Of a stretch of 64,000 nucleotides of DNA, positions 31,839 through 42,668 are shown one piece after another (the stretch's first letter is position 1; every line of letters starts with the position of its first letter). Source of the stretch: Sulfurimonas sp. (GTDB taxonomy: Bacteria; Campylobacterota; Campylobacteria; Campylobacterales; Sulfurimonadaceae). The DNA is taken from positions 1 to 64,000 of the forward strand of contig PPDH01000003.1 in assembly GCA_002899765.1 (NCBI GenBank), written 5' to 3'. The translations under genes were made by a program, and so were the position numbers. Below the pieces are notes generated by a model, which ran no database searches, was not told where the DNA came from, and worked only from the letters and a program-made list of their open reading frames with translations.

Positions 31839-33149
31839 ATGAAGACTTTGAAATTTAACCCTTTTTTTTACATACTTACCTCTTTACTTGTGGCAGTTGA
31901 TTTTTTAGCGCTCATCATCTCTTTTGAAGTTCTCAGCTATACACAAACTGCACCTTTAGATATAACTCCATATTTTTGGATTTTTATTTTTATACTTCTT
32001 ACATTTGCCGCTCAAGAAATATATATAGTCCGTTATGACTTTTGGGGAGATGCCAAAAGAGTGCTTAAGGGGTTTTTCTTCTCCTTTTTTGCGGTTTTTA
32101 CTATCATTTCACTGGCTAAAGTCTTTGATGATTACTCCGTAGATTTTTTATTAAAGTTTTTCATCACGGCAATGTTTGTAACACTTTTTTTTAAAAGATT
32201 CTTTAAGAAACTATTTTTTACATTTGATGTATTCAGGCTTAAAGTAAAAATAGTTGCAGATGAGCAAAACTACGAAACTATCGCTAAAGAGATAGAGAAA
32301 AACTGGTATTTCGGCTATGAGGCGGATGATACAGAGTATGACTTGATTATCATCTCTTCACGCGGGTTTGAACTTAGTAAACTTCAAGAGAGCATCAGAG
32401 AATTTTCACGCACCACCAAAGATATTTTTATCATCCCTTATTTGGACTATTTGGATTTTTCACATGCTACTATATTTGATTTCTCAAACATCAGGTTTTC
32501 GGCAATTCATATAGAAAACAGACTTCTAAATCTAAAAAATATTTTTATAAAGTACTTTTTTGAAAAAATCACAATATTGATGCTTCTTCCCTTTGCATTG
32601 GTTTTGCACCTTTTTATCTCTAGGCTCATCAAAAGAGACTCCATTGGGGCGGTATTTTTTAATCAAAAAAGACTTGCCAAAGACTCAAAACTTTTTGAGT
32701 GTTACAAATACCGCACAATGTATGAGAACTCTCAGGAAATGCTTAAAGAGTATCTTTTAAAAAACCCCGACGAGGTTGAGTATTATAAAAAATTTCATAA
32801 GTATAAAAATGATCCCCGTATCACAAAAATAGGCAGGTTTTTAAGAAGAACATCGCTGGATGAACTCCCTCAATTTTACAACATACTCAAAGGCGATATG
32901 AATCTTATAGGTCCCAGACCTTATCTGCCCGAAGAACTTCATGCCATGGGTGAAGACAACACGGATATAATCCTTAGAGTCAAACCTGGGCTTACGGGTC
33001 TGTGGCAGGTGAGCGGGAGAAATAAATTAACCTTTAAAAAGAGGGTTGATTTGGATGTTTGGTATATTCAGAACTGGTCTCTGTGGATGGATTTTGTTAT
33101 TTTTCTTAAAACAACAAAAGTTGTACTGCTTAAAGTCGGTGCAAAGTAA
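31839..33149 (+). CDS. Undecaprenyl-phosphate sugar phosphotransferase (WbaP/WcaJ-like)
   Basis: FECYKYRTMYENSQEM...RITKIGRFLRRTSLDELPQFYNILKGDMNLIGPRPYLPEE...VKPGLTGLWQVSGRN. Confidence 0.93.
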   Translation: MKTLKFNPFFYILTSLLVAVDFLALIISFEVLSYTQTAPLDITPYFWIFIFILLTFAAQEIYIVRYDFWGDAKRVLKGFFFSFFAVFTIISLAKVFDDYSVDFLLKFFITAMFVTLFFKRFFKKLFFTFDVFRLKVKIVADEQNYETIAKEIEKNWYFGYEADDTEYDLIIISSRGFELSKLQESIREFSRTTKDIFIIPYLDYLDFSHATIFDFSNIRFSAIHIENRLLNLKNIFIKYFFEKITILMLLPFALVLHLFISRLIKRDSIGAVFFNQKRLAKDSKLFECYKYRTMYENSQEMLKEYLLKNPDEVEYYKKFHKYKNDPRITKIGRFLRRTSLDELPQFYNILKGDMNLIGPRPYLPEELHAMGEDNTDIILRVKPGLTGLWQVSGRNKLTFKKRVDLDVWYIQNWSLWMDFVIFLKTTKVVLLKVGAK

Positions 33150-33232
33150 ATATTTACTATTAAATTATACTATAAATGCCTATTTTTATTAAAAAATAGT
33201 ATAATTTAAGAATTTATATAAAGCAGGTAAAA

Positions 33233-34246
33233 ATGGGTTTTGAATTTATACCGTATAGCGATGAGCAGAGAAAGACTTATATCAATGCAGAATTGGTATA
33301 TAGGAGCTATATATCCAAAAAGAAAAGATACGATAAATCCTTCAGGTACAGGATGGGATGGCAAAAAGTAAAGGATAAGGAATATCTTTTTAGAGAGTGC
33401 CTTGATACCAAAAAGCGAAAATCGCTCGGTGCAAGAAGCAGCGAGACAGAAGCTATTTATGACTCGTTTCATGCTCAAAAAGCGGAGCTAAAAGAGAGCA
33501 TAAAAGAGACTAAAACGCTGCTTGAGAGGCAAGAGAAGATAAACAAGTTTACTAAAATATCAAGAGTACCCAATGTGTTGATAAATCTTTTTAGAAGATT
33601 GAACGAACTAGGTCTTGACGATAAAGTCGTGGTTATAGGTACGAACAGTTTATATGCTTATGAAGCTTATAGCGGCGTATTTATTGAAAATCAGCACTTA
33701 GCTACATTTGACATAGATATACTGAATAAAAGAGATAAAAAAGTTTCAATAGCTTTTAAAGAGAAGATTCCAAACAGAACATTAAAGGGCATACTACTAG
33801 AGGTGGACAATACTTTTAAAGAAAGTGATGAAGCCTTGTATCGCTTTGTTAATAAAGACGAAGTGGTGGTAGAGCTGCTTACTCCTATGAGGATTGGATC
33901 TGGCAATGAGTCCTTTGGCGGAGTCAGGGAAATAATATTAGACGGAATCAAATGGATAGAGAGTTCAAAGCTGCATAAGCAATTGCTTATAGGAGATAAT
34001 GGCAAATGTGCGTTTATCACGACCATAAACCCTTTGGAGTACGCTGTCTATAAAAAGTGGCTAAGTACTCAGACATACAGAGAGCCTATCAAGCGAGATA
34101 GAGATATGCAGCAGTCTTATCTCGTTACCAAACTTATAAGAGATTACATGCTTACAATCGATATAGAATCTGAGCTTAAAAATATTAGAAATATTTCAAA
34201 AGAAGCGGTAGAGGACTATAGACAAACCGTATTGAATAAGCGATAA
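33233..34246 (+). CDS. Nucleotidyltransferase-fold protein (possibly GSU2403-type)
   Basis: KVVVIGTNSLYAYEAYSGVFIENQHLATFDIDILNKRDKK resembles GSU2403-type NTase fold proteins; family assignment tentative. Confidence 0.5.
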   Translation: MGFEFIPYSDEQRKTYINAELVYRSYISKKKRYDKSFRYRMGWQKVKDKEYLFRECLDTKKRKSLGARSSETEAIYDSFHAQKAELKESIKETKTLLERQEKINKFTKISRVPNVLINLFRRLNELGLDDKVVVIGTNSLYAYEAYSGVFIENQHLATFDIDILNKRDKKVSIAFKEKIPNRTLKGILLEVDNTFKESDEALYRFVNKDEVVVELLTPMRIGSGNESFGGVREIILDGIKWIESSKLHKQLLIGDNGKCAFITTINPLEYAVYKKWLSTQTYREPIKRDRDMQQSYLVTKLIRDYMLTIDIESELKNIRNISKEAVEDYRQTVLNKR

Positions 34247-34293
34247 GTAAGCATCTGAGTGCTAAAATCTCCCTATAATAAGGGGAATATATA

Positions 34294-35688
34294 ATGACTA
34301 ATATTATCTTATGCGGCGGCAGCGGCACACGCCTTTGGCCGATAAGCAGGACGCTTATGCCTAAACAGTTTGTAAAACTTTTTGATGACAAATCACTTTT
34401 TCAGCTAACTCTTGAGCGAAACCGCCTCTCTTGCCAAAGAAGTTTTATAGTTTCAAGCTCTGAACAATATCTATTGGCACTGGATCAAACGCAAGAGACG
34501 GTTCTCTCTAATTCTGAGACAACATGTTATCTTCTTGAACCTATAGCAAGAAATACCGCTCCTGCAATCGCTCTTGCCTGCATGACACTGGATAAAGAAG
34601 AGATAGTTTTGGTTACGCCATCGGATCATCTTATTAAGAATGAAAAAGAGTACCAAAGAGTACTAAACCGTGCAAAAGAGTCGGCAGAGAAAAATTATCT
34701 AGTCACTTTTGGCATAAAACCGACATTTGCCCAAACCGGATTTGGTTATATTGAAGCAGACGGCGAAAATGTTAAAGCCTTTCATGAAAAACCGGATTTT
34801 GAGCGTGCTACAGCGTATTTAAAAGCCGGGAATTACTACTGGAACAGCGGAATGTTCTGTTTTAAAGCAGGAATTTTTTTAGAGGAGCTTCAAAAGCATT
34901 CGCCGCACATATACAATGCATGCAAAAGTGCATTAGGGGATGACGCTTTTGTTTTCTCAAAAAAAGTTATAACGGTAGATAAAGAGAGTATGTCTAAAAT
35001 CCCCGAAAATTCTATCGACTATGCCGTTATGGAGAAATCCTCAAAAGTCAAGGTTATCCCCTCGGATATCGGCTGGTCGGATGTAGGAAGCTTTGATGCT
35101 CTTTATGATTAACTGCCAAAAGATAAAGATGGCAACACCGTAAATGAAAAGTATGTTCAGATAGACAGCAAAAACAATTTTATTTACGGTAATGAAAGAA
35201 AAATAGCAACCGTTGATATAGAAGACCTTATTATCGTTGATACGGGGGATGCGCTTCTTATCTCAAAAAAAGGTTCGTCTCAAAAAGTAAAAGATGTCGT
35301 TGCTAAAGTACGCCAAGACAGCCAGCTGCACAATATCCATCTAACGGCTCATAGACCATGGGGAACATACACCGTGCTTGAGGATACTCCAAAATATAAG
35401 ATTAAACGTATAGAGGTAAAACCAGGAGGCAGGCTCTCTTTGCAAAAACATTTTCATAGAAGCGAGCACTGGACGGTTGTAAGCGGAACGGCTATCGTAA
35501 CACTGGCTCAAGAAGAAAAAGCACTCAGAGCAAATGAGTCTATCTACATCCCAATGGGAGAGCTTCACCGCCTTGAAAACGCGGGGAAATTACCTTTAGT
35601 TCTTATAGAGACGCAAATAGGCGACTATCTAGGTGAAGATGATATCTTAAGAGTCGAAGATGATTATAAAAGAGAAGAAAACAGTTGA
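34294..35688 (+). pseudogene. manC: Mannose-1-phosphate guanylyltransferase / mannose-6-phosphate isomerase, interrupted by in-frame TAA (35110-35112)
   Basis: MTNIILCGGSGTRLWPISRTLMPKQFVKLF...IGWSDVGSFDALYD*LPKDKDGNTVNEKYVQI...RPWGTYTVLEDTPKYKIKRIEVKPGGRLSLQKHFHRSEHWTVVSGTA. Confidence 0.9.
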
Positions 35689-36458
35689 AACACAATATTT
35701 TACTTGCTTTTAGTTTTGCCGAAAGAGATTTTAAAGAGCGTTATATAGGAACAGGTTTGGGGCAGATTTGGTATATTCTCTCACCCATCATTACCATACT
35801 TATATACACGGTCATCTTCTCTGATTTTATGAAGATGAAGCTTGATATTGTCGATAACAGCTACTCTTACAGCATCTATCTTGTTCCTGGTCTTTTGGCA
35901 TGGACATCTTTTAGCACCGTTATCATGCGGCTAAACGGCTCTCTTTTGGAAAAAGCAAATCTTATCAAAAAGATAAATGTTCCCGCTTTTGTTTATCAGC
36001 TCAGTATTATCATTACCGAATTTGGCATTTTGATACTCTCATACTCGTTGGCACTCATTTTTTTGCTACTTGTAAATCAACCCATAACGCTTACTTTTTT
36101 ATATCTTTTGCCTCTTCTGTTTTTACAAACGATTCTTGCCTTTTCACTAGGAGTGATTTTTTCACTCTTTACCCCGTTTTTTAAAGATTTAAAAGAGGCA
36201 GTTCCAATCATTGTACAGCTTTGGTTTTGGATGACGCCTATTATCTACATGAAAGAGATGATTGCAAACAAATATCCCGCTCTTTTAACCTTTAACCCGT
36301 TTTTTTACTTTGTGCATATCTATCAAGATATTTTTCTCTACTCAAAAGCGCCCTCCTTTGAGGCGCTCATCAGTATAATGTTTATCACATTTGTACCACT
36401 TGTTTTTGCCGCTTATCTTTACAAAAAAATGATAGGTACTATAAAGGATATTATTTAG
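35685..36458 (+). CDS. Polysaccharide ABC transporter permease (Wzm-like)
   Basis: FAERDFKERYIGTGLGQIWYILSPIITILIYTVIFSDFM; six hydrophobic segments. Confidence 0.9.
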   Translation: MKHNILLAFSFAERDFKERYIGTGLGQIWYILSPIITILIYTVIFSDFMKMKLDIVDNSYSYSIYLVPGLLAWTSFSTVIMRLNGSLLEKANLIKKINVPAFVYQLSIIITEFGILILSYSLALIFLLLVNQPITLTFLYLLPLLFLQTILAFSLGVIFSLFTPFFKDLKEAVPIIVQLWFWMTPIIYMKEMIANKYPALLTFNPFFYFVHIYQDIFLYSKAPSFEALISIMFITFVPLVFAAYLYKKMIGTIKDII

Positions 36459-37667
36459 ATGCAAAAAGTCCTAGAAGTTAAAAATATCACAAAAGTCTAT
36501 AAGATGTATAAAGGTAATTTCGACAGACTAAAAGAGGTGTTTTTAAAAAAAACATATCATAAAGAGTTTGTTTCAAACAACAATATCTCTTTTGACCTCT
36601 ACATGGGCGAAACACTCGGAATCATCGGAGTAAACGGTGCAGGTAAATCAACTATACTTAAAATCATAGCAGGCGTTACAAACCCTACAAGCGGAGAGAT
36701 TTTAAGGCATGGCAGAGTAACGGCGCTTCTTGAACTCGGCACGGGTTTTAACGATGAGTTAAGCGGATATGAAAACATCTTTTTAAACGGTACGCTTATC
36801 GGGATGAGTGAGCAGGAGTGCGCGCAAAAAGCAAAAGAGATTATCGCTTTTACCGAACTGGGTGATTATATAAACGAACCTATCAAAACCTACTCATCGG
36901 GTATGAAGATGCGTCTTGCTTTCTCTATCGCCATTTACTCCGAACCACAAATTCTTATAGTCGATGAAGCTCTAAGTGTCGGGGATGCGCACTTTGCGGC
37001 AAAATGTACCAAAGCATTAAAGCAGAGAAAAGAGCAAAATATGTCTATAATCTATGTCTCTCATGACTTGAACTCTTTAAAACTGCTTTGTGATAGAGTT
37101 ATTTTGTTAAATCATGGTGAGCTTATAGAAGAAGGAAGCCCTGAAACAGTGATAAATACATACAACTTTCTTATCGCAAAACTTGGCGACAAAGAGGAGA
37201 AAATAAGCATAAAAAACTCTCATGAGAGCTCTTTTGGAACATTTGACGTTGAGATAACAGGAGTAGTCATAAAGGGTGAAAATTCAAACTCAAATATGAT
37301 AAGTTCAGGTGAAGTTGCAAATATAGAACTAAGAATTTTTTCTAAAAAAGAGCTATCAAATATGACTGTAGGTATAATGCTGCGTGATAAATTCGGGCAG
37401 GATATATTTGGAACAAACACCTATTACTACGATATGAATATAGAGTTTCAAGCAGATACAGAGTACACATGCACTTACAAAATGCCCCTAAATATCGGAG
37501 CGGGAAAATACAGTGTAACTGCAGCAGTCCATTCAGAACATAACCATCTCTCTGAGTGCTCGCACTGGCTTGATCACGGAGCCGATTTTGAAGTTGCTGG
37601 AGTTATCGGCAACATGTTTATAGGCGCAACTAGATTAGAACCTAGTATTGAATTTAAAGAAGTATAA
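36459..37667 (+). CDS. Polysaccharide ABC transporter ATPase with C-terminal carbohydrate-binding domain (Wzt-like)
   Basis: GIIGVNGAGKSTILKIIAGVTNPTSGEI; KTYSSGMKMRLAFSIAIYSEPQILIVDEALSVGDAHF; C-terminal beta domain. Confidence 0.92.
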   Translation: MQKVLEVKNITKVYKMYKGNFDRLKEVFLKKTYHKEFVSNNNISFDLYMGETLGIIGVNGAGKSTILKIIAGVTNPTSGEILRHGRVTALLELGTGFNDELSGYENIFLNGTLIGMSEQECAQKAKEIIAFTELGDYINEPIKTYSSGMKMRLAFSIAIYSEPQILIVDEALSVGDAHFAAKCTKALKQRKEQNMSIIYVSHDLNSLKLLCDRVILLNHGELIEEGSPETVINTYNFLIAKLGDKEEKISIKNSHESSFGTFDVEITGVVIKGENSNSNMISSGEVANIELRIFSKKELSNMTVGIMLRDKFGQDIFGTNTYYYDMNIEFQADTEYTCTYKMPLNIGAGKYSVTAAVHSEHNHLSECSHWLDHGADFEVAGVIGNMFIGATRLEPSIEFKEV

Positions 37668-37668
37668 A

Positions 37669-39246
37669 ATGATACAAACAAACATACCAAATCTCACAAA
37701 TGAAGAGATTATGCAAAAAATAGAACAAGAAGCCAAAAGAGAAAAACCCAAAGCACCGCAGCAAGTAAAAAATTTTCATAAAAAACCGCGGCAGCAGACA
37801 AAAATCGAGAAAGTCACTATTTATGACTTTGCAGTAAAAATAGGAAAGTTTTTACAAAAAAACGGGTTTGGCAATTTTGCAAAAAGTGTGCAGAAAATAT
37901 TTAAGCTTTATCCTCAAAACCGTATATATATCATGAATGATTTTGTAAAATTTTATGACGAAGAGTTTGTAAACAATACTTACAATCTTCTTTTTTTCAG
38001 AAATCCGACCGACAAAGAGAAGGAACATTATCTTTCTGTTTTAAGAAGCGGCAAGGTCTCTAAGGCGGAGATTGTACTCTCTCTTTACTACTCTAAAGAG
38101 GCAAGAGAGCAAAATGTTATTATCTTAGGAGTAAAAAAAAGATATCTGCTTATGCTTTTATATAAAATCCCACTTATGGGATATTTAACAAAAACAGCAT
38201 ATACGCTTTTAACGCTGCCAAAACTTTTAGAGCGCATTGCAAGCCATGAAAATTTATTTTACTCTAAAATACAGCATCAAGAGATAAAGCAGAGCAATTT
38301 TGAAATGCAGCTGCAGACAAAAGCGTCAAACGAAACTGTTTCGGACTTAAATTCACAGCTACAGACAAAAGCATCAAACGATACCGTTGCGGATTTTACA
38401 AAACATTTTCAAGCGCAGCTGCAGACAAAAGCAGCTATAGAAGATTTCAAATACTACATGCAGACACTTAATTATGCAAAAGAGTATATGCAAGATGTGC
38501 AAAAAAATATGCAAGGTCTTATCGCAGAAGCGAAAAAGCGTTTACCTAAAGAGTTGTTAGAACAAAAAGAGCTTGTAGCTATTACGCAAGAAGAAAAACA
38601 TATCTTCGATACTTTTTATGTGGCATTTGAAGAGAGGTTTCGCGGCAGCAGAGAGCAGATTAAACAAAGAGTAGAAAAATATCTCTCATACATTGAAAAT
38701 TTGCCATTTGAGAAAGAACAGATAAGAGTACTAGATGTCGGTTGCGGCAGAGGTGAATGGCTGGAGCTTCTGGGAGAAAAGGGTTATAGCGCAAAAGGGA
38801 TTGATTTGAACCGTATCATGGTCGAAAAATCAAAAGAGTTATCTTTGGCGGTAGAAGAAGCCGATGTTTTAGAGTATCTTCATGCACAAGCAGATGATTC
38901 TCTATCTTTTATTAGCGGATTCCACATCATAGAACATCTTCCTTTTGAAGTCTTGATGACGCTCTTAAGCGAGAGCCGCAGAGTACTGCAAAAAGGCGGA
39001 ATGGTTCTTTTTGAGACGCCAAACCCTGAAAATCTTGTTGTAGGAGCTTGCACTTTTTATACAGATCCGACACATATAAATCCGCTTGTACCCGACTCCA
39101 CACAGTTTTTACTAGAGTACAACGGTTTTATAAATACGCAGATACTAAGAGTCAACGGCTCTTTTGACGTAGACCTGCAAAACGAATTTTTAAATCTTCA
39201 GTTTAATCCTCAGTTTGATTACGCAGTTATAGGATACAAAGCATGA
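37669..39246 (+). CDS. SAM methyltransferase with N-terminal DUF4214-like segment and coiled-coil repeats (WbdD-like role possible)
   Basis: IRVLDVGCGRGEWLELLGEKGYSAKGIDLN; YNLLFFRNPTDKEKEHYLSVLRSGKVSKAEIVLSLYYSKEARE; repeats QLQTKASNETVSDLNSQLQTKASNDTVADFTKHFQAQLQTKA. Confidence 0.85.
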   Translation: MIQTNIPNLTNEEIMQKIEQEAKREKPKAPQQVKNFHKKPRQQTKIEKVTIYDFAVKIGKFLQKNGFGNFAKSVQKIFKLYPQNRIYIMNDFVKFYDEEFVNNTYNLLFFRNPTDKEKEHYLSVLRSGKVSKAEIVLSLYYSKEAREQNVIILGVKKRYLLMLLYKIPLMGYLTKTAYTLLTLPKLLERIASHENLFYSKIQHQEIKQSNFEMQLQTKASNETVSDLNSQLQTKASNDTVADFTKHFQAQLQTKAAIEDFKYYMQTLNYAKEYMQDVQKNMQGLIAEAKKRLPKELLEQKELVAITQEEKHIFDTFYVAFEERFRGSREQIKQRVEKYLSYIENLPFEKEQIRVLDVGCGRGEWLELLGEKGYSAKGIDLNRIMVEKSKELSLAVEEADVLEYLHAQADDSLSFISGFHIIEHLPFEVLMTLLSESRRVLQKGGMVLFETPNPENLVVGACTFYTDPTHINPLVPDSTQFLLEYNGFINTQILRVNGSFDVDLQNEFLNLQFNPQFDYAVIGYKA

Positions 39247-42200
39247 AAAAAGTAGCTATACATCAGTTTTCGCCCACCGCAAACTATGGCGACGGTGTTA
39301 CAAACGGGATGCTGTATATGCAAAAAATTCTCCAAAATGCGGGTTTTGAGTCACACATTTATGCAGAACGATTTGATGAGAGGCTTGAGGGGAAAATCCT
39401 AAGCTATAAAAAAATTGACAAGGAGAACCCAAACCAGCTTCTTTTTGTACACTACTCAATCTTTTATGACTTTTCCGTATGGATGGATACTCTGAATATC
39501 CCAAAACACATGATTTATCATAATATTACTCCTGCAGAGTTTTTTAAAGACAATCCGCATCTTTACAAAATGTGCAAAGAGGGCAGAGAGATACTTCCAA
39601 AACTAAAAGAGAAGTTTGAGGGCTATATCGGCGACTCTGAGTTAAATGCACAAGAACTTAGAGACGTAGGCTATGAAGATGTTAAAACCATACCGCTTCT
39701 TATCGATGTGGATAAAAAAATATCGCATACTTTTGATGCAGACTATTTTGATGAAATAGCGCAAGATTTTAGCATAATGTTTGTAGGCCGCGTGGCTCCA
39801 AATAAAGCGCAGCATGACCTTATAAAAATAGCAAAAGAGTATAAAAGGTACAATCATGACTTTAAGCTTTACATTATCGGGGGTACAACCGACATAGCGT
39901 ATGAAAATAGGCTTAAAGAGAAGATTTTGCAAAACGACCTTACTCAAAATGTTATCCTCACCGGCAAAATAAGCGATGAAAAACTTTACGCTCACTACAG
40001 AGCTGCAAGTGCATTTGTGTGTATGAGCGAACATGAGGGGTTTGGTATACCGCTTGTTGAAGCGATGCTTTTTGGCGTTAGCGTAATCGCATTTAACTCA
40101 AGCAATATCAAAAGTACTCTTAATGGCGGCGGCATACTCTTTAATGAAAAAAATCATAACTACATAGCCGCTGCAATCAATCTTATAAGAAATAACAAAG
40201 CATTTAAAAGAGCTATTCTTTTAACGCAAAAAGAAGCGGTGAAAATATACGAACATAAAAGTGTTGTAGAAAAACTTTTATCCTATCTTCGCTCTTTTTC
40301 TATAGAGTGTGATTTTTATGTAGAGAGTGCAAAAGATGAGGTTGTATATCAAATAGAAGGACCATATGATTCAAGCTACTCTTTGGCACTGCTAAATAGA
40401 GAGATGGCAAAAGCGCTTGAGGCTATAAACCCTCATAGCGTATCACTTTTCTCTACCGAAGGTTATGGCGATTTTGAACCTTCTAAAACTTTCTTACAAC
40501 AAAATCCTTTTTATGAAACACTTCATAAAAGAGGTAAAAAAGCTCAACATGTTGAAGTAGTTTTAAGAAATCTATATCCGCCGAGGGTTTATGATGCAAA
40601 AGGATTAATAAACCTGATGAACTCGTACGGATGGGAGGAGTCTGCATTTCCTAGAGAGTACCTGCATGATTTCAATACCTATCTTGATGCGCTTCCCGTG
40701 ATGAGCAGCTATGTTCAAAAGGTCATGATAGACAATGGTCTCTCAATCTTCTCTAAAGTTGTAGGTGTGGGCATTGATCATCTTCTTGAAGTTGAGCAGT
40801 TAGAGTATAAACTTACAACAAAAAAAAGTTTCAAGTTTTTACATATCTCTTCTTGTTTTGCAAGAAAAGGAGTTGATGTTTTACTAAAAGCGTACGAAGA
40901 GGCGTTTAACATTGATGATGATGTCTGTTTGGTTATTAAAACATTTCCAAATCCACATAACAATGTCGAAGAGTTACTTAAAAACCATAAAAACGCAAAC
41001 AAAAACTTTCCCGAAGTCGAACTTATTAACCGTGATTTAGAAGATGCCTATATCGTGAATCTATATAAAAAGTGTGATGTTCTTGTAGCACCCAGCCGCG
41101 GTGAGGGATTTGGACTGCCGATGGCGGAAGCAATGCTTTTTGATATGCCTGTTATCACGACGGCTTTTGGCGGACAGAGTGATTTTTGTACAGATGATAC
41201 GTCATGGCTTATCGACTACAGTTTTGAAAAAGCCAAGACGCACATGAACCTCTTTAACTCCTTTTGGGTCGAGCCTTCACAAAAACACCTCAGTTCTCTT
41301 ATGCTTTTGCTTGTTTCTATGCCAAAAGAGAAGATAGAGCAAAAAACACAAAAAGCAAAAGAGTACATTTTAGCAAACTACAAATGGCAGCACTGCGCTA
41401 AGAGGCTGCTTGATATAGTTTCAGAGATTAAAAGTATGCCGATTTTTAATGATAAAAAAATAAATCTAGGCTGGATTAGTACATACAATACAAAATGCGG
41501 CATAGCAACTTACAGTGAGTTTCTTTTAGAGTACTTCAACAAAGAGAAGTTTGATGTGAAGGTTTTGGCAAATTATGCGCAGGATTTTATAGATGATGCA
41601 AAAGAAGAGAACGTTATAAGATGTTTCAGAGATAGAAAAGATGCCGATGTAGCGCTGCTCAAAGAGCATATAAAACAGAGCGCTCTTGAGAGTGTAGTCA
41701 TCAACTTTAACTTTGCCTTTTTTTCTATGCAAAATCTTCAAGACCTCTTAGAGTATCTGCATCAAAACGGTATCAAAGCTTCCATTATTTTTCATAGTGT
41801 CAAAGATGTTGAGATTAAAGGGTTAGAATCCTCTTTAGGCTGGATTAAAGAGACTTTGCAAAAAGTAGAGCATCTTTTTGTACATAACATCGAAGATTTA
41901 AACATACTTAAGTCATTTGGGCTTGTCAAAAATGTAACGCTTTTTCCTCATGGCGTGCAAAAAAGAGAGAGCCGTTCACAAATGGATAAAACAAAAAAGG
42001 TTATAGCTTCTTACGGTTTTATGCTGCCGCATAAAGGGATAAAAGAGCTCATAGAAGCTTTTGCGTTGCTCTTAAAAAAAGAGAAAAATGTAGAGCTTCT
42101 TTTAGTAAATGCTCTCTATCCGAACCCCGTATCAAATCAGTATGCAAAAGAGTGTGAACAAAAAATTGAGGAGCTGGGTATCTCCAAAAGCGTGACTATG

Positions 42201-42545
42201 ATAACTGATTTTTTAAGCGATGATGCGTCATTTTAGCATCTTTATACGGCAGACATGCTTGTAATGCCTTACAGAGATACACAAGAGAGTTCAAGCGCCG
42301 CCGTTAGATATGCAATCGCAACAAACAGACCGGTTGTTTGCACTCCTATAGGAATATTTAACGATGTTGCAGATATTGTTCATTTTTTCCAAGATTCATC
42401 TGTGCAAAGTATGGCGCAAAAGCTAAAAGAGCTGCTAAAAGACGAAAAAACACTTTACGCCAAAAATGAAGTTCAAAAGAGATGGATTGACGAACATGAC
42501 TGGAAAGAAGTATCTAAGAGATTGCAGACAATATTGTCATTATAA
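39243..42545 (+). pseudogene. Multi-domain glycosyltransferase (several GT4 units), interrupted by in-frame TAG (42234-42236)
   Basis: FVCMSEHEGFGIPLVEAMLFGVSVIAFN; VLVAPSRGEGFGLPMAEAMLFDMPVITTAFGGQ; third GT domain continues in frame past the stop: DDASF*HLYTADMLVMPYRDTQESSSAAVRYAIA. Confidence 0.88.
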
Positions 42546-42568
42546 AGCATGGTTGTCATCGTAAGCCG

Positions 42569-42605
42569 CATCGTCATTGCGAGCGCAGCGCGGCAATCTC
42601 TTGTA
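42569..42605. repeat. REP-like repeat (single copy)
   Basis: cgtcattgcgagcgcagcgcggcaatctcttg. Confidence 0.85.
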
Positions 42606-42668
42606 ACTCAAAACTGTCGTGTCATTTCACTCCTCTATATCTTTTTGTTTTAAACTAAAATATCTACT

